From Paraburkholderia solisilvae (lineage in GTDB: Bacteria; Pseudomonadota; Gammaproteobacteria; Burkholderiales; Burkholderiaceae), in NCBI RefSeq assembly GCF_902859875.1, contig NZ_CADIKF010000001.1, positions 243,123 through 307,122 of the forward strand: a stretch of 64,000 nucleotides of DNA. The letters run 5' to 3'. Under the pieces are notes generated by a model, which saw only the letters and a list, made by a program, of their open reading frames with translations, did no database searches and had not been told where the DNA came from. Within the stretch, counting starts at the first letter, position 1. Each line of letters opens with the position of its first letter. Positions 35,228-44,340 of the stretch are shown here, one piece after another. Both the position numbers and the translations under genes were made by a program.

Positions 35228-35572
35228 CTACCAGTCGGTAGCGTTGGCAGCGGGTTGCTGCTGCGTCACGCCGTTGCCGGACCTGGTTTCCACAACGGGC
35301 CCGAGCCGACCGACAAGATAGTCGGCAAGCGAAGCGAAAGTCGGATAGTCGTATAAAACCGTCTCGTCGACCTTGATGCCCAGTTTCTCTTCGAGGAAAA
35401 AGGCCAGTTCCACGGAGTGCAGCGAGTCGAATCCTGCATCGGAGAACGTCTGGTTGAGATCCGCCGGTACTTTCAGATCGCGCGACTCGGTCCACTCGCC
35501 GATCCATGACATGATTTTTTCGGCAGTCACGCTGACGCCGTTCGCGGATGAAGTTTCAAGTTCGCTGCTCAT
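35228..35572 (-). CDS. free acyl carrier protein
   Basis: This 114-residue carrier has the phosphopantetheine attachment Ser in GFDSLHSVELAFFLEEKLG (about S50) and an acidic helix II. N-terminal (about 15) and C-terminal (about 20, polar) extensions distinguish it from the 78-residue fatty acid AcpP. CGGAG precedes the ATG at 35572; an earlier start lacks an SD. It lies between the hydratase and KAS III genes, so it may carry the growing chain of the extender-unit route. Confidence 0.9.
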   Translation of the reverse strand: MSSELETSSANGVSVTAEKIMSWIGEWTESRDLKVPADLNQTFSDAGFDSLHSVELAFFLEEKLGIKVDETVLYDYPTFASLADYLVGRLGPVVETRSGNGVTQQQPAANATDW

Positions 35573-35655
35573 AGCGCACTCCGAGGGGTTGAGATAAGTT
35601 GAAGTAAAGGTGAAGCCAACGTAGCGAACCACAAACGGCTAAAAGTGAACGATCT

Positions 35656-36120
35656 TCACGTTTCGACAATCGGCAACGATGCCTTATCGTCGATCCTGGA
35701 TGTCGTCGCCATCACCAGCGCGCGACCCGATATGACAATCTGCCCGGCCACCTTGCAGACCGTGCTCAATACCACCCGGCGCTTCGCCGGGTCGATTTCC
35801 GACACGCTGACCGCGGCGACCACGGTTTCCCCCAGTCTGACCGGTCTGACGAACTTCAGGTCTTGCGACAGATAGATCGAACCCGGCCCGGGAAGCCGGC
35901 TGGCGATGGCCGCGGAGATGACGCTCGCGCTCAGCATGCCGTGCACGATCCGGCCGCCGAACTGCGTTGCACGTGCATACTGCTCGTCGAGGTGAACCGG
36001 GTTCCTGTCGCCGCACGCGTGGGCAAACAGCAGCACGTCGCGCTCCACAAGCGTCTTGCAATACGTTGCGCTCATCCCGACAAACAGATCTTCGATGTGG
36101 TAACCGCCGAACTCGTTCAT
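35656..36120 (-). CDS. MaoC-like (R)-specific enoyl hydratase
   Basis: This 154-residue hot-dog-fold protein has the catalytic Asp and His of the R-hydratase motif CGDRNPVHLDEQYA (about D38 and H43) and the following GGRIVHGML. Such enzymes interconvert 3-hydroxyacyl and trans-2-enoyl thioesters. In this operon it can dehydrate the hydroxyacyl product of the SDR to give the enoyl substrate of CCR. It is encoded eight bases after the PKS stop. Confidence 0.9.
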   Translation of the reverse strand: MNEFGGYHIEDLFVGMSATYCKTLVERDVLLFAHACGDRNPVHLDEQYARATQFGGRIVHGMLSASVISAAIASRLPGPGSIYLSQDLKFVRPVRLGETVVAAVSVSEIDPAKRRVVLSTVCKVAGQIVISGRALVMATTSRIDDKASLPIVET

Positions 36121-36128
36121 TCTGGTTC

Positions 36129-39100
36129 CTATGCTTGCGTCACACGCAGCAGATGCTGATCGTCGTTTGTTTCGCCATTCAAGAAGTGCGCGACGCGCAG
36201 AACAGACGGGCTGCGAACGATCGAGTTATGGTCGTCATCGAAGACGTTCACGGTAATCTTCCCTTGGGTCAGCAGGCGCAGATGCTCAGTGACCTGCTCG
36301 CTGGACGCCCCGGCATGATTTCGCGCAGCCAGTGCATAGGTAATGCGCGTACGCACCTGCTGCGGCCGGTGCATCGACGCGGCGGCCGCACTTGACGCAT
36401 GGAGTCGCGCGATATGCGCGAATACGCCGGCATCCGCACGACGGCGCACGTCGGCGAGGTAAAAGTCCTGATCGAGAAGGGCGTCGAAGCGAGCATCCGC
36501 CAGCAGCCTGTCGACGAGGCGCGGACCGTCGTCGCCATCGAGTTCGCCGACAATCTGCCTGAGCCGCACAGCGAAGCCGCTTGCGGCAGACGGGCTGTCG
36601 ATCATCAGCAGCGGCGGCGCAACGATGCCGTCCGACTCCCACTGCGCCGCCATTTCATGTGCAAGCAGGCCGCCGAACGACCATCCGCCGAGCAGATCCG
36701 GAACCCGGCCGACCGCGTTGACCAATGCACGTCGGTAGAGCGAAGCCAGTTGCGCGATCGACAGGTACGCCACTTCCCGATCCTGATCCGCGTACGGATG
36801 ACGGATCGCGACGACGGCAGGATCGCCGGGCCAGATCGCGGCCAGGTCCTGATAACAGAGAACATCCCCGCCGACCGGATGCACGAGTGCGATGACAGGT
36901 CCATCTCCGTCGCGCAACGACACCACAAGCGGGCGTTCGTCGATCTCCGTGTGCGCGCCGGCGGGTGGCTCGGCTTGAGCGGATCGATGGAGCACGGAAG
37001 GTGCCGCAGCGACACCCGTTTCGCTCGTCGAACGCCATCCCGGCGACGCGAAATAGCCAGCCAGCGACGCTAACGACGCGCCTCTCGCGAGCATCGACAT
37101 CGGCGGCATTTTTCCGAACGCTTGATGTAGACGCACGCGCAATTCCGTCAACGCGAGCGAGTCCATGCCTTGCTGCACGAGGGGCAACGCGTTTGCGAGC
37201 GAGACGTTGTTCGTCGCGACCGACGCAGCGATAGCGCGGATCTGTTCGAGCAGCGCTTGCCTGTCTTCGGCCGCGGAGAAATTCGCTTCTCCGCGTTCAG
37301 CCGGATCGATACGCGTCGATGCGTGCGTGACGGCACTGTCGATGTCGGCTATCGCCTGCTGAAGCGCTGCGGTGTTGCGGCCGTGCGTAACCGGCTTGCG
37401 ATCCGGGAACGGCAGTTCAAACCTCTCGCGATCGAACGGATAAGTGGGGAGGTCCGCGGGCGTGGGCGCATTGCCGTAGAGCTTTCCCCAATCGATGGTG
37501 CGTCCCACGCTATAAAGGCGGGCACACGCATGCGCGAAGCCGGTCAATTCGGGCTCTTCGTCGTCGTCCGGCCCGTCGGCCAGCGACGACACCGCACACT
37601 GCCAGTCGCCCTCCGCGGCGCGCGCGAGTTTCGAAAGCGCCGCTCCGGGTCCGGCTTCCAGAAACGTGGTATTGCCGTCAGCCGCGGCATGTAACGCGTG
37701 ATGGAATCTCACCGGTTGCTCGACGAGATCCAACCAGTGCTCCGCGCTCGCGATGCTGCCCGTTGCGAGTTGCCCGGTCAGCGTCGATATGATCGGAATT
37801 CGCGCAGGCGCGAACCTCAACGGCTGCAACGCGCTTCGAAACGCGTCGCGCATCGTTTTGAGCATCGGCGAATGCCCGGGCGTATCGTAGGTCTTCAGCA
37901 AAGAGACGCGCTTGCCCAGCGCCACCATCGCATTTTCAACCTTGGCCACCGCGTCGCGCGTTCCGCTCACGACGGTCTGCTCGGGTCCGTTGATACCCGC
38001 GATAAACAGGTTCGTACCGAATTCGAACTGTGCGGACAGCTCGTCGACGCTGGCGGAAACGGCCAGCATCGCGCCTGCAGGCGTGTGCGAATCGAACAGT
38101 CTGCCGCGCGCCTCGACGGCCTTCAGACCGTCGGCGAGCGTCATCACGCCACCGATGACCGCCGCCACATGCTCGCCGAGCGAATGACCGATCAGAAGGT
38201 CAGGCATCTGGCCCAACTCGATCCAGGTGCGGGCCAGCGAAAAGCAGACGATGAAGTGCGCGAGCTGGCCAGGATGGTGGCGAACGGACGACGGGTCGCG
38301 TCCGTTGACCGCATCCAGCACGTCACGCGCCGTGCTCTCATCGAGTTCCCGGAAGCACGAGTCGGCGAAGCTGCGGAACACCGAATTGCCGGCGTACAGT
38401 TGCGCGCCGATACCCGGCTGCCAGGCGCCCTGGCCTGGAAAGAGAAATGCCAGCCGCCGCTTCTTCGGCATGTCGCCCGCGTGCCATTTTCCGGAAGCTT
38501 CGGAGGCCAGAAAGTCGTCGATGGCGGCTACGAAATCGTCGTTGCTTGCGCCGACCAGCGCGAGCCGATGATCGAAATGATCGCGTTTGACGCTTGCCGT
38601 GTAGCAGATGTCGCGCAACGGCATTGCGTGGTTGCGCAGCATGGCCGCGTACGCGCCTGCGAGTCGCCGTACCGCATTCGGCGATCGCGCCGACAGCGTC
38701 AGAACACGTTCACGCATCATGCCCGGGGCGGGGGGCGGCTCGTTCTCATGAGCGGCCAGGACCAGATGCACATTCGTGCCGGTAATGCCAAAGCCGCTGA
38801 CGCCGACCATCGGGCGCTCGCCCTCGAGCGCCGTGCCATGCCGCGGAATCTCGAGCTGGGCGCCTTCCCAGCGAAACCGCGGATTCGGGTTCGCAAAGTT
38901 CACCTGGGGCGGCACATGGCGGTGACGCAGTATCAGGATCGCCTTGATCAGGCTGGCCATTCCCGCGGCGCCCTCGAGGTGTCCGACCTGCGATTTGACA
39001 GACCCGACAAGCATCGGACGCTGCCGCTCGACCGGGCGGGTATAGACGTTACGAAGCGCCGACAGCTCGATCGGGTCGCCTAGCGAGGTTCCCGTGCCAT

Positions 39101-40049
39101 GCGCCTCGACATACGACACGGCTTCGGGATGCACGCCGGCCCGTGCGATTGCCCGCCTGATGACCGATTCCTGCGCCGCGCCGTTCGGTGCGGTCAGACC
39201 GTTGCTGGCGCCGTCGCTGTTGATGGCCGACCCGGCCAGCACGGCGTCGATGCGGTCGCCTTGCTCGAGTGCGTCATCGAGCCGTTTGATGACGATCGCA
39301 CCGCCTCCTTCGCCGCGGATGTAACCGTCGGCTGCAGCGTCGAATGGCCGGCAGTGTCCGGTGGGCGACATGGCCTGAAGGCGCGCCACGCCGATGGTTT
39401 CCTCCGGTCCGAGAATCAGGTTTACGCCGCCGGCGATCGCGATGTCGCAGTCGCCGGCGCGCAAGCTCTGCGCCGCAAGATGCACGGCCACCAGTGACGA
39501 CGAGCAGGTGGTGTCGACGAATATCGCGGGCCCGCTGAAGCCCATCACGTGCGCCACCCGCCCGGGCGCCATGGCCCGCAGATTGCCGAGCTTCGAGTAG
39601 GTGGTGATGCCGTGCGGGTCGCCGGACCAGATCGTTCTGCGTCCGTAATCGGCCTCGCCGGTGGTCATGAAAAGTCCGACCTGCTTGCCGCGCAGCTGGC
39701 TCGGCACCAGACCTGCGTTCTCGAGCGCGGTCCACGTCAGTTCGAGCATCCACCGCTGCTGCGGGTCCATTTCCAGCGCTTCGGCCGCGGACGTGCGAAA
39801 GAATTGATGGTCGAAGAAAAAGGGATCGTCGACGTAGCCCGCGACACGCGAATACGTTTTGCCGGGTTCATCCGGGTCCGGCGAATAGAAGGCCGCGATA
39901 TCGAAACGATCGGAAGGCGTGTCGCAAATCGCCGAACGCCCCGAATTGAGAAACGACCAGTACGCCGCCGCAGTGGAACTTCCACCGGGAAACCGGAACG
40001 ACATGCCGATGATGGCGAGTTGTCCGGCAGCTGCATTCGCTTGGCTCAT
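36129..40049 (-). CDS. single-module type I polyketide synthase KS-AT-ACP-TE
   Basis: This 1306-residue protein has four domains and no reductive ones. KS (about 10-430): Cys in VDTTCSSSL (C182), His in EAHGTGT (H317) and KSQVGHLEG (H357). AT (about 535-830): FPGQGAW and GHSLGE (S623), with TPGH where malonyl ATs have HAFH and methylmalonyl ATs YASH. ACP (about 930-1000): GMDSLALTE (S964). TE (about 1045-1300): GGWSFGG (S1124), late DDDHNS. With no KR it would release a 2-substituted 3-oxoacyl product. The start at 40049 follows GAGGTT with rather long spacing. The operon partners can make an unusual extender. Confidence 0.95.
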   Translation of the reverse strand: MSQANAAAGQLAIIGMSFRFPGGSSTAAAYWSFLNSGRSAICDTPSDRFDIAAFYSPDPDEPGKTYSRVAGYVDDPFFFDHQFFRTSAAEALEMDPQQRWMLELTWTALENAGLVPSQLRGKQVGLFMTTGEADYGRRTIWSGDPHGITTYSKLGNLRAMAPGRVAHVMGFSGPAIFVDTTCSSSLVAVHLAAQSLRAGDCDIAIAGGVNLILGPEETIGVARLQAMSPTGHCRPFDAAADGYIRGEGGGAIVIKRLDDALEQGDRIDAVLAGSAINSDGASNGLTAPNGAAQESVIRRAIARAGVHPEAVSYVEAHGTGTSLGDPIELSALRNVYTRPVERQRPMLVGSVKSQVGHLEGAAGMASLIKAILILRHRHVPPQVNFANPNPRFRWEGAQLEIPRHGTALEGERPMVGVSGFGITGTNVHLVLAAHENEPPPAPGMMRERVLTLSARSPNAVRRLAGAYAAMLRNHAMPLRDICYTASVKRDHFDHRLALVGASNDDFVAAIDDFLASEASGKWHAGDMPKKRRLAFLFPGQGAWQPGIGAQLYAGNSVFRSFADSCFRELDESTARDVLDAVNGRDPSSVRHHPGQLAHFIVCFSLARTWIELGQMPDLLIGHSLGEHVAAVIGGVMTLADGLKAVEARGRLFDSHTPAGAMLAVSASVDELSAQFEFGTNLFIAGINGPEQTVVSGTRDAVAKVENAMVALGKRVSLLKTYDTPGHSPMLKTMRDAFRSALQPLRFAPARIPIISTLTGQLATGSIASAEHWLDLVEQPVRFHHALHAAADGNTTFLEAGPGAALSKLARAAEGDWQCAVSSLADGPDDDEEPELTGFAHACARLYSVGRTIDWGKLYGNAPTPADLPTYPFDRERFELPFPDRKPVTHGRNTAALQQAIADIDSAVTHASTRIDPAERGEANFSAAEDRQALLEQIRAIAASVATNNVSLANALPLVQQGMDSLALTELRVRLHQAFGKMPPMSMLARGASLASLAGYFASPGWRSTSETGVAAAPSVLHRSAQAEPPAGAHTEIDERPLVVSLRDGDGPVIALVHPVGGDVLCYQDLAAIWPGDPAVVAIRHPYADQDREVAYLSIAQLASLYRRALVNAVGRVPDLLGGWSFGGLLAHEMAAQWESDGIVAPPLLMIDSPSAASGFAVRLRQIVGELDGDDGPRLVDRLLADARFDALLDQDFYLADVRRRADAGVFAHIARLHASSAAAASMHRPQQVRTRITYALAARNHAGASSEQVTEHLRLLTQGKITVNVFDDDHNSIVRSPSVLRVAHFLNGETNDDQHLLRVTQA

Positions 40050-40066
40050 ATCAGTGTCAACCTCAT

Positions 40067-41344
40067 TCAGCGCCGCTGCGCGGCGTCGCGATCTTCACTG
40101 CTGTTCGCCTGCACCAGCACGGCCATATTGCCCGGCAGATGCTGATTCGTGCGCATCTTGGCGTGCGCCTGCGGCAACTGGCTCCACGGAAACACTTCCG
40201 ACAGACACGGATCGATGCGACCGTCGATCACAAGGCGGTTTGCTTCCGCAGCTTGCTTCAGATTGGCGAAATGGCTGCCCTGGATGCGCTTCTGACGCAT
40301 CCAGATGTAGCGCGCGTCACATGTGAGGTCGTAACCGCTCGTCGCCGCACAGAAGACCACCATGCCGCCGCGCTTCACGACATAGCAGGAGGCAGCGAAC
40401 GTATTGCGGCCCGGATGTTCGAACACCATGTCGACGTCGCGCTTTTCGCCGAGCGCTTGCCAGATGGCCTTGCCGAATGTCTTCACGCTATCGATGTATG
40501 CGGCGTATCCGGCGCCCGAGTCGACCGGCGGCGGCGCACCCCAGCAGGAAAACTGCGAGCGGTTGATCACCCCTACCGCGCCGAGTCGCTTGACGAATTC
40601 CGTTTTCGAATCGTCCGACACCACGGCCACCGGACGCGCGCCGGCCAATGCCGCGAGCTGGATGGCCATCGAGCCGAGGCCGCCTGCCGCGCCCCAGACG
40701 AGCACCGATTGCCCCGGTCTCAACCCATGCGGCTCGTGGCCGAACAGCATGCGATAAGCGGTGGCAAGCGTCAGTGTGTAGCAGGCGCTGGCCGACCAGC
40801 TCAGGTGTTTCGGACGCGGCATCAATTGCGTTGCCTGGATTCGCGCAAATTGCGCGAACGACCCGTATGAGGTCTCGTAGCCCCAGATGCGTTGCGAAGG
40901 CGAGAGCATCGGATCGCCTCCGTTGCACTCTTCGTCCTGGCCGTCGACCTGCGAGCAATGCGCGATCACCTCGTCGCCGACCTTCCACTGCCTGACATGG
41001 CTCCCGACCGCCCAGACGATGCCCGATGCGTCCGAGCCGGCGATATGGTACGGATCCTGATGCAGGTCGAGGACCGAGAACGGTTGGCCCAATGCGGCCC
41101 ACACGCCGTTGTAGTTGACGCCGGCTGCCATGACGAGAATCAGCACCTCATTGGGACCGATGGCCGGCACACTGACGATTTCCCGCGTCAGCGCCGTTTG
41201 CGGCTCGCCGTGGTTTTCGCGGCGAATCGTCCACGCATGCATCCTGTCCGGCACCACGCCCAAGGGGATCGGGGCGCCGATTTCAAAAATGTCCGGGCGG
41301 CCGCCTCGTGCATCAATGCGAGGTTCCAACAGATCGGTATCCAT
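40067..41344 (-). CDS. crotonyl-CoA carboxylase/reductase (CCR) family enzyme
   Basis: This 425-residue MDR-fold enzyme adds CO2 to a 2-enoyl thioester while reducing it with NADPH, giving an alkylmalonyl thioester. Typical CCR segments are HIAGSDASGIVWAVG, RIWGYETSYGSFAQFARI, NADPH loop VWGAAGGLGSMAIQ, VFEHPGRNTFAASCYV and GSHFANLKQAAEANRL. AGGAACGTT precedes the ATG. It is 17 bases from the PKS start. Such CCRs beside PKS genes make ethylmalonyl-, butylmalonyl- or longer extenders. A simple enoyl reductase without carboxylation is possible; an alignment of the CO2-pocket residues would decide. Confidence 0.93.
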   Translation of the reverse strand: MDTDLLEPRIDARGGRPDIFEIGAPIPLGVVPDRMHAWTIRRENHGEPQTALTREIVSVPAIGPNEVLILVMAAGVNYNGVWAALGQPFSVLDLHQDPYHIAGSDASGIVWAVGSHVRQWKVGDEVIAHCSQVDGQDEECNGGDPMLSPSQRIWGYETSYGSFAQFARIQATQLMPRPKHLSWSASACYTLTLATAYRMLFGHEPHGLRPGQSVLVWGAAGGLGSMAIQLAALAGARPVAVVSDDSKTEFVKRLGAVGVINRSQFSCWGAPPPVDSGAGYAAYIDSVKTFGKAIWQALGEKRDVDMVFEHPGRNTFAASCYVVKRGGMVVFCAATSGYDLTCDARYIWMRQKRIQGSHFANLKQAAEANRLVIDGRIDPCLSEVFPWSQLPQAHAKMRTNQHLPGNMAVLVQANSSEDRDAAQRR

Positions 41345-41467
41345 AACGTTCCTGTTTGAGCCGGTTGCGTCGCGCGATCTTCGCCGGCAACCGAATGAGC
41401 GCCCGATAGCGCTGTTTCACCGGACCTGCGTGGCGGCAGTGCCGGGTGCTGTTTCACACGTCACGCG

Positions 41468-42226
41468 TCAGATGGCCGCCATCCCGCCGTCCACGGATAG
41501 CGCGGTAGCCGTAATAAAGGACGATGCATCGCTCGCAAGAAACAGCACGGCTTGCGCGATCTCATCCAGCGTGCCCAGCCTGCCCACCGGATGAAGCGCC
41601 TTGATCTGGTCGGTCTGGCGCGTTTCTTCGAGAAAGTTTTCGACCATCGCCGTGGCAACGAAAGCAGGGCAGATCGCATTGACCCTGATGTGCAGCTTCG
41701 CGTATTCGAGTGCGGCCGCTTTCGTGAGCCCGATGATTCCCGCTTTGGACGCGTGATACGCGCATCCGCCGAACGCGGACGCGATGACGCCGTATGTCGA
41801 CGACATGTTCACGATTGCCCCTCCGCCCGCCTTGAGCATCTCGGGAATCTCATGTTTCATCGACAGGAACATTCCCTTCAGGTTGACGTCGTTCACGAAG
41901 TTCCACGTCGACTCGTCGGTCTCGGCAACCGGTTTGCCGAACACCTCGACGCCTGCATTGTTGAACGCCACGTCGAGCTTCCCGAACGCATCCACGGTTC
42001 GCGCGACCGCGTTCGCACAGTCATCGGCCTTCGAGACGTCTGTCTTGATGAAGATTGCCTCTCCGCCCGCCTGACGGATCTGTTCGACGACACGCTGCCC
42101 AGCATCTTGCCGCCGGGCCGCAACGGCGACCTTCGCGCCTTCCGCTGCAAATAGCAAAGCCGTGGTTTCGCCGATTCCAGCGTTGCCCCCGGTGACAAGG
42201 GCCACCTTTTCCCGAAGCCTTAACAA
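41468..42226 (-). CDS. SDR-family ketoreductase (FabG-like)
   Basis: This 252-residue short-chain dehydrogenase has the cofactor motif TGGNAGIG, FNNAG, Ser in NMSSTYG and YHASK (about Y157, K161), plus the C-terminal FLASDASSFITATALSVDGG. It is a TTG start at 42226, supported by GGGAG seven bases upstream. First gene of the leftward operon, 123 bases before CCR. It can reduce the 3-ketoacyl product of KAS III to the 3-hydroxyacyl form. Confidence 0.9.
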   Translation of the reverse strand: MLRLREKVALVTGGNAGIGETTALLFAAEGAKVAVAARRQDAGQRVVEQIRQAGGEAIFIKTDVSKADDCANAVARTVDAFGKLDVAFNNAGVEVFGKPVAETDESTWNFVNDVNLKGMFLSMKHEIPEMLKAGGGAIVNMSSTYGVIASAFGGCAYHASKAGIIGLTKAAALEYAKLHIRVNAICPAFVATAMVENFLEETRQTDQIKALHPVGRLGTLDEIAQAVLFLASDASSFITATALSVDGGMAAI

Positions 42227-42827
42227 AATTGCTCTCCCGTTTATAGTGACAACGATGTTCGACTGAATCCAGCCTCGCTAGTGAAGATGGGGCTTGACCG
42301 CTTTGTGCCCGGCACTGGCTGAAATGAGTTACGCCGATTGTATTGGCTGCCGTATTTTTAACAATCGCAGTTCACAAAAATTCATAATTGAATTTGTGTG
42401 CGAGATGCTTATCCTGGTTGTGTGAAATGTCCAGGATTCCGATATTGAATAATCACGTTATGCGGGAGCGCGTGCCTGACTGGCGTGAAGTCTCGTTGAC
42501 CATCGAGGCGCCATGCTGTCGTGTGACAAAAGTTCAGTTTTGACTTCTGGCGATCGGGTAGGATGCCTTTGAGTTCCTTGGGCAGGCGCTTTTCGGGATG
42601 ACGCCCGGCAAGGGCGTGAGCACCAGAAGCAACCGATGTTGCGCGACACCGCTGGCAAAGTCATTGTGCGCCGGCGTAAAAAACACTGAGTCGCCCACTG
42701 AATCCGATCAATTCTATTTGATCGACGTATAGGATTTTTTTAACAGGAAAAATTGTCGAAGCGGAATGTGCATTACTGAAAGTGTTTTTTGGTAATTTAC
42801 ATTTAATTTCCATACCACATCGTCGCT
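42227..42827. promoter_or_regulatory. 600-bp AT-rich divergent control region
   Basis: Much lower GC than its flanks, between the polyketide operon and the triple-CMD gene. It holds the long inverted repeat at 42373-42400 and several AT-rich tracts near 42715-42810 that could serve as promoters. A 206-base minus-strand frame at 42458-42664 has no SD and no family match, so I do not call it a gene. Confidence 0.55.
42373..42400. promoter_or_regulatory. 28-bp palindrome in the PKS/CMD divergent gap
   Basis: CACAAAAATTCA-TAAT-TGAATTTGTGTG pairs at 11 of 12 positions. It lies about 150 bases upstream of the SDR start. Candidate binding site for a dimeric regulator of the polyketide operon. Confidence 0.6.
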
Positions 42828-44090
42828 ATGCGGACCACTACGGAACTAACCTCGGGCAGAGCCGACATGATCGAACATGACAAATCGCTACACGACGTGG
42901 GAATGGCCGTTATCCATGCAATTGGAGATGCCGGTTTCGACAGCCTCAGTTCGGCATTGGATGGCCTCGATCCAGGCTTCAGGCGTCTGCTTGTCGAAGG
43001 TGCGTACGCGGGAATTATCGCGAGGCCTAACCTCGCCCTGAAGCACCGCGAACTCATTACCGTTGCCGTGCTGACCACGATGGGCAATGCCGAATCTGCG
43101 CTCAAGTATCACGCTGCCGGTATGTTGAACACCGGGTGGAGCGCTGACGAGTTGCTCGAAACGGTGTTGCATACACTTGTGTACGCAGGTGTCCCAACCA
43201 CCGTGGCCGCCGTCCGGATTGTGTCGAAGGTCTTTTCTGAGCGTGGCATCGAGATCGGGCATGAGATGCGCCCGGCGCCGCGACGCGCTGAACGTTGCGA
43301 CCCGCATGTCGCATGGCTGGTCACGCGTGAAAGCGAGCGGTCAGGTGCATTGTCCGCGCAAGTGCACGACGACTTCACGAAGCGCGTGTATGCAGCGGCC
43401 TGGAGCAGATCCGCATTGAGCCTCAAGGATCGCCAGCTCGCTACGTTGGCGGTTGCGATTGCGCAGGAAAATCAGCCTGATGCCGTCCGGCTGCATCTTG
43501 ACGCATGCTTGCGGATCGGCTGGACGCGCAGCGAGCTGACGGAGGTCCTGATTCAGCTTACCGGCTATATCGGCTGGCCGCTGATTTTGCCGATCACCCG
43601 CATGGCACTGGACGTATTCGAGAGAACCGCAAAAGAGGGCTTGTCCCAAGCCCGGTCAGCGGATGAGCCGACGGAAGAGAAAACCGAAGGGAACACCGAG
43701 GAAGCGATTGAAGGGCTGGCCGTTTCGCGCTTATCGGTCAGCGGACAGTTTGCGTTGAGCTTACCGGAGGGACTTGCGCAAATATCCCCCGTTGTCGCTC
43801 GCTATCTTGAAGACCTCGGATTAGTCGGGTACGTTTACGAGTCGGCTGAAGAGACGAAGGCCCGGCGGTTGACCGACATAGCCTGTCTGGCATGCGTTGC
43901 AAGACAGGCCGATGCAGAAATGTTGTCCGAACATGTGAAAGACGCGCTGTCTTCAGGCGCATCAAAGCGGGAAATCGTCGAAGCTATCCTGAGAGCATTG
44001 CCTCACGCCGGCGTGTTTGCGACACGGCATGGGCTGGACATGGCGACAAAGGTGTTCGAGGAAATGGCACACGCGGACCTCCCCGCGTAA
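42828..44090 (+). CDS. triple-repeat carboxymuconolactone decarboxylase (CMD/AhpD-like) protein
   Basis: This 420-residue protein consists of three helical CMD-like repeats at about 51-138, 183-267 and 324-412. Each has the same layout: a lead helix, a helix with a key His, and a G(W/A)(S/T)xxE/R turn. The cores are ALKYHAAGMLNTGWSADEL, AVRLHLDACLRIGWTRSEL and MLSEHVKDALSSGASKREI. None has the CxxC of AhpD peroxidases, so redox activity is unlikely. An acidic linker (about 275-295) separates repeats 2 and 3. CMD proteins are usually one domain of 100-150 residues, so three in tandem is unusual. It is divergent from the polyketide operon. Start codon uncertain (no clear SD; ATG at 42867 is an alternative). 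Confidence 0.75.
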   Translation: MRTTTELTSGRADMIEHDKSLHDVGMAVIHAIGDAGFDSLSSALDGLDPGFRRLLVEGAYAGIIARPNLALKHRELITVAVLTTMGNAESALKYHAAGMLNTGWSADELLETVLHTLVYAGVPTTVAAVRIVSKVFSERGIEIGHEMRPAPRRAERCDPHVAWLVTRESERSGALSAQVHDDFTKRVYAAAWSRSALSLKDRQLATLAVAIAQENQPDAVRLHLDACLRIGWTRSELTEVLIQLTGYIGWPLILPITRMALDVFERTAKEGLSQARSADEPTEEKTEGNTEEAIEGLAVSRLSVSGQFALSLPEGLAQISPVVARYLEDLGLVGYVYESAEETKARRLTDIACLACVARQADAEMLSEHVKDALSSGASKREIVEAILRALPHAGVFATRHGLDMATKVFEEMAHADLPA

Positions 44091-44340
44091 AGAGCCGTCC
44101 CCGCTTCGAGGAACAGAAAAACGGCCGACGTACCGGGGCCACACCGGCTTGCCGCAGGCCGCGTAACGACGCATTGCCTTCAGGCACGGCGGCATTTGCG
44201 CGTATCCTTTGTCCATTGGGGTTTCGCATCGCCGGACGCTACCCGTTCGACCGGCCCGGCATGACCGGGCCGCGCATGACGGGGCATCGTCACGATGAAG
44301 GCTGGGCGGCTCCTCGGCAGCCCGCATCAGCGAGGACAGA

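Noticed and set aside
36129..40049. Possible KR or DH domain within the PKS
   Set aside because: Between AT and ACP there is only a short post-AT linker and about 100 residues without Rossmann or hot-dog motifs.
42458..42664. 68-codon minus-strand frame in the PKS/CMD divergent gap, possibly a transposase fragment
   Set aside because: No SD and no recognisable transposase motif; too weak to call.
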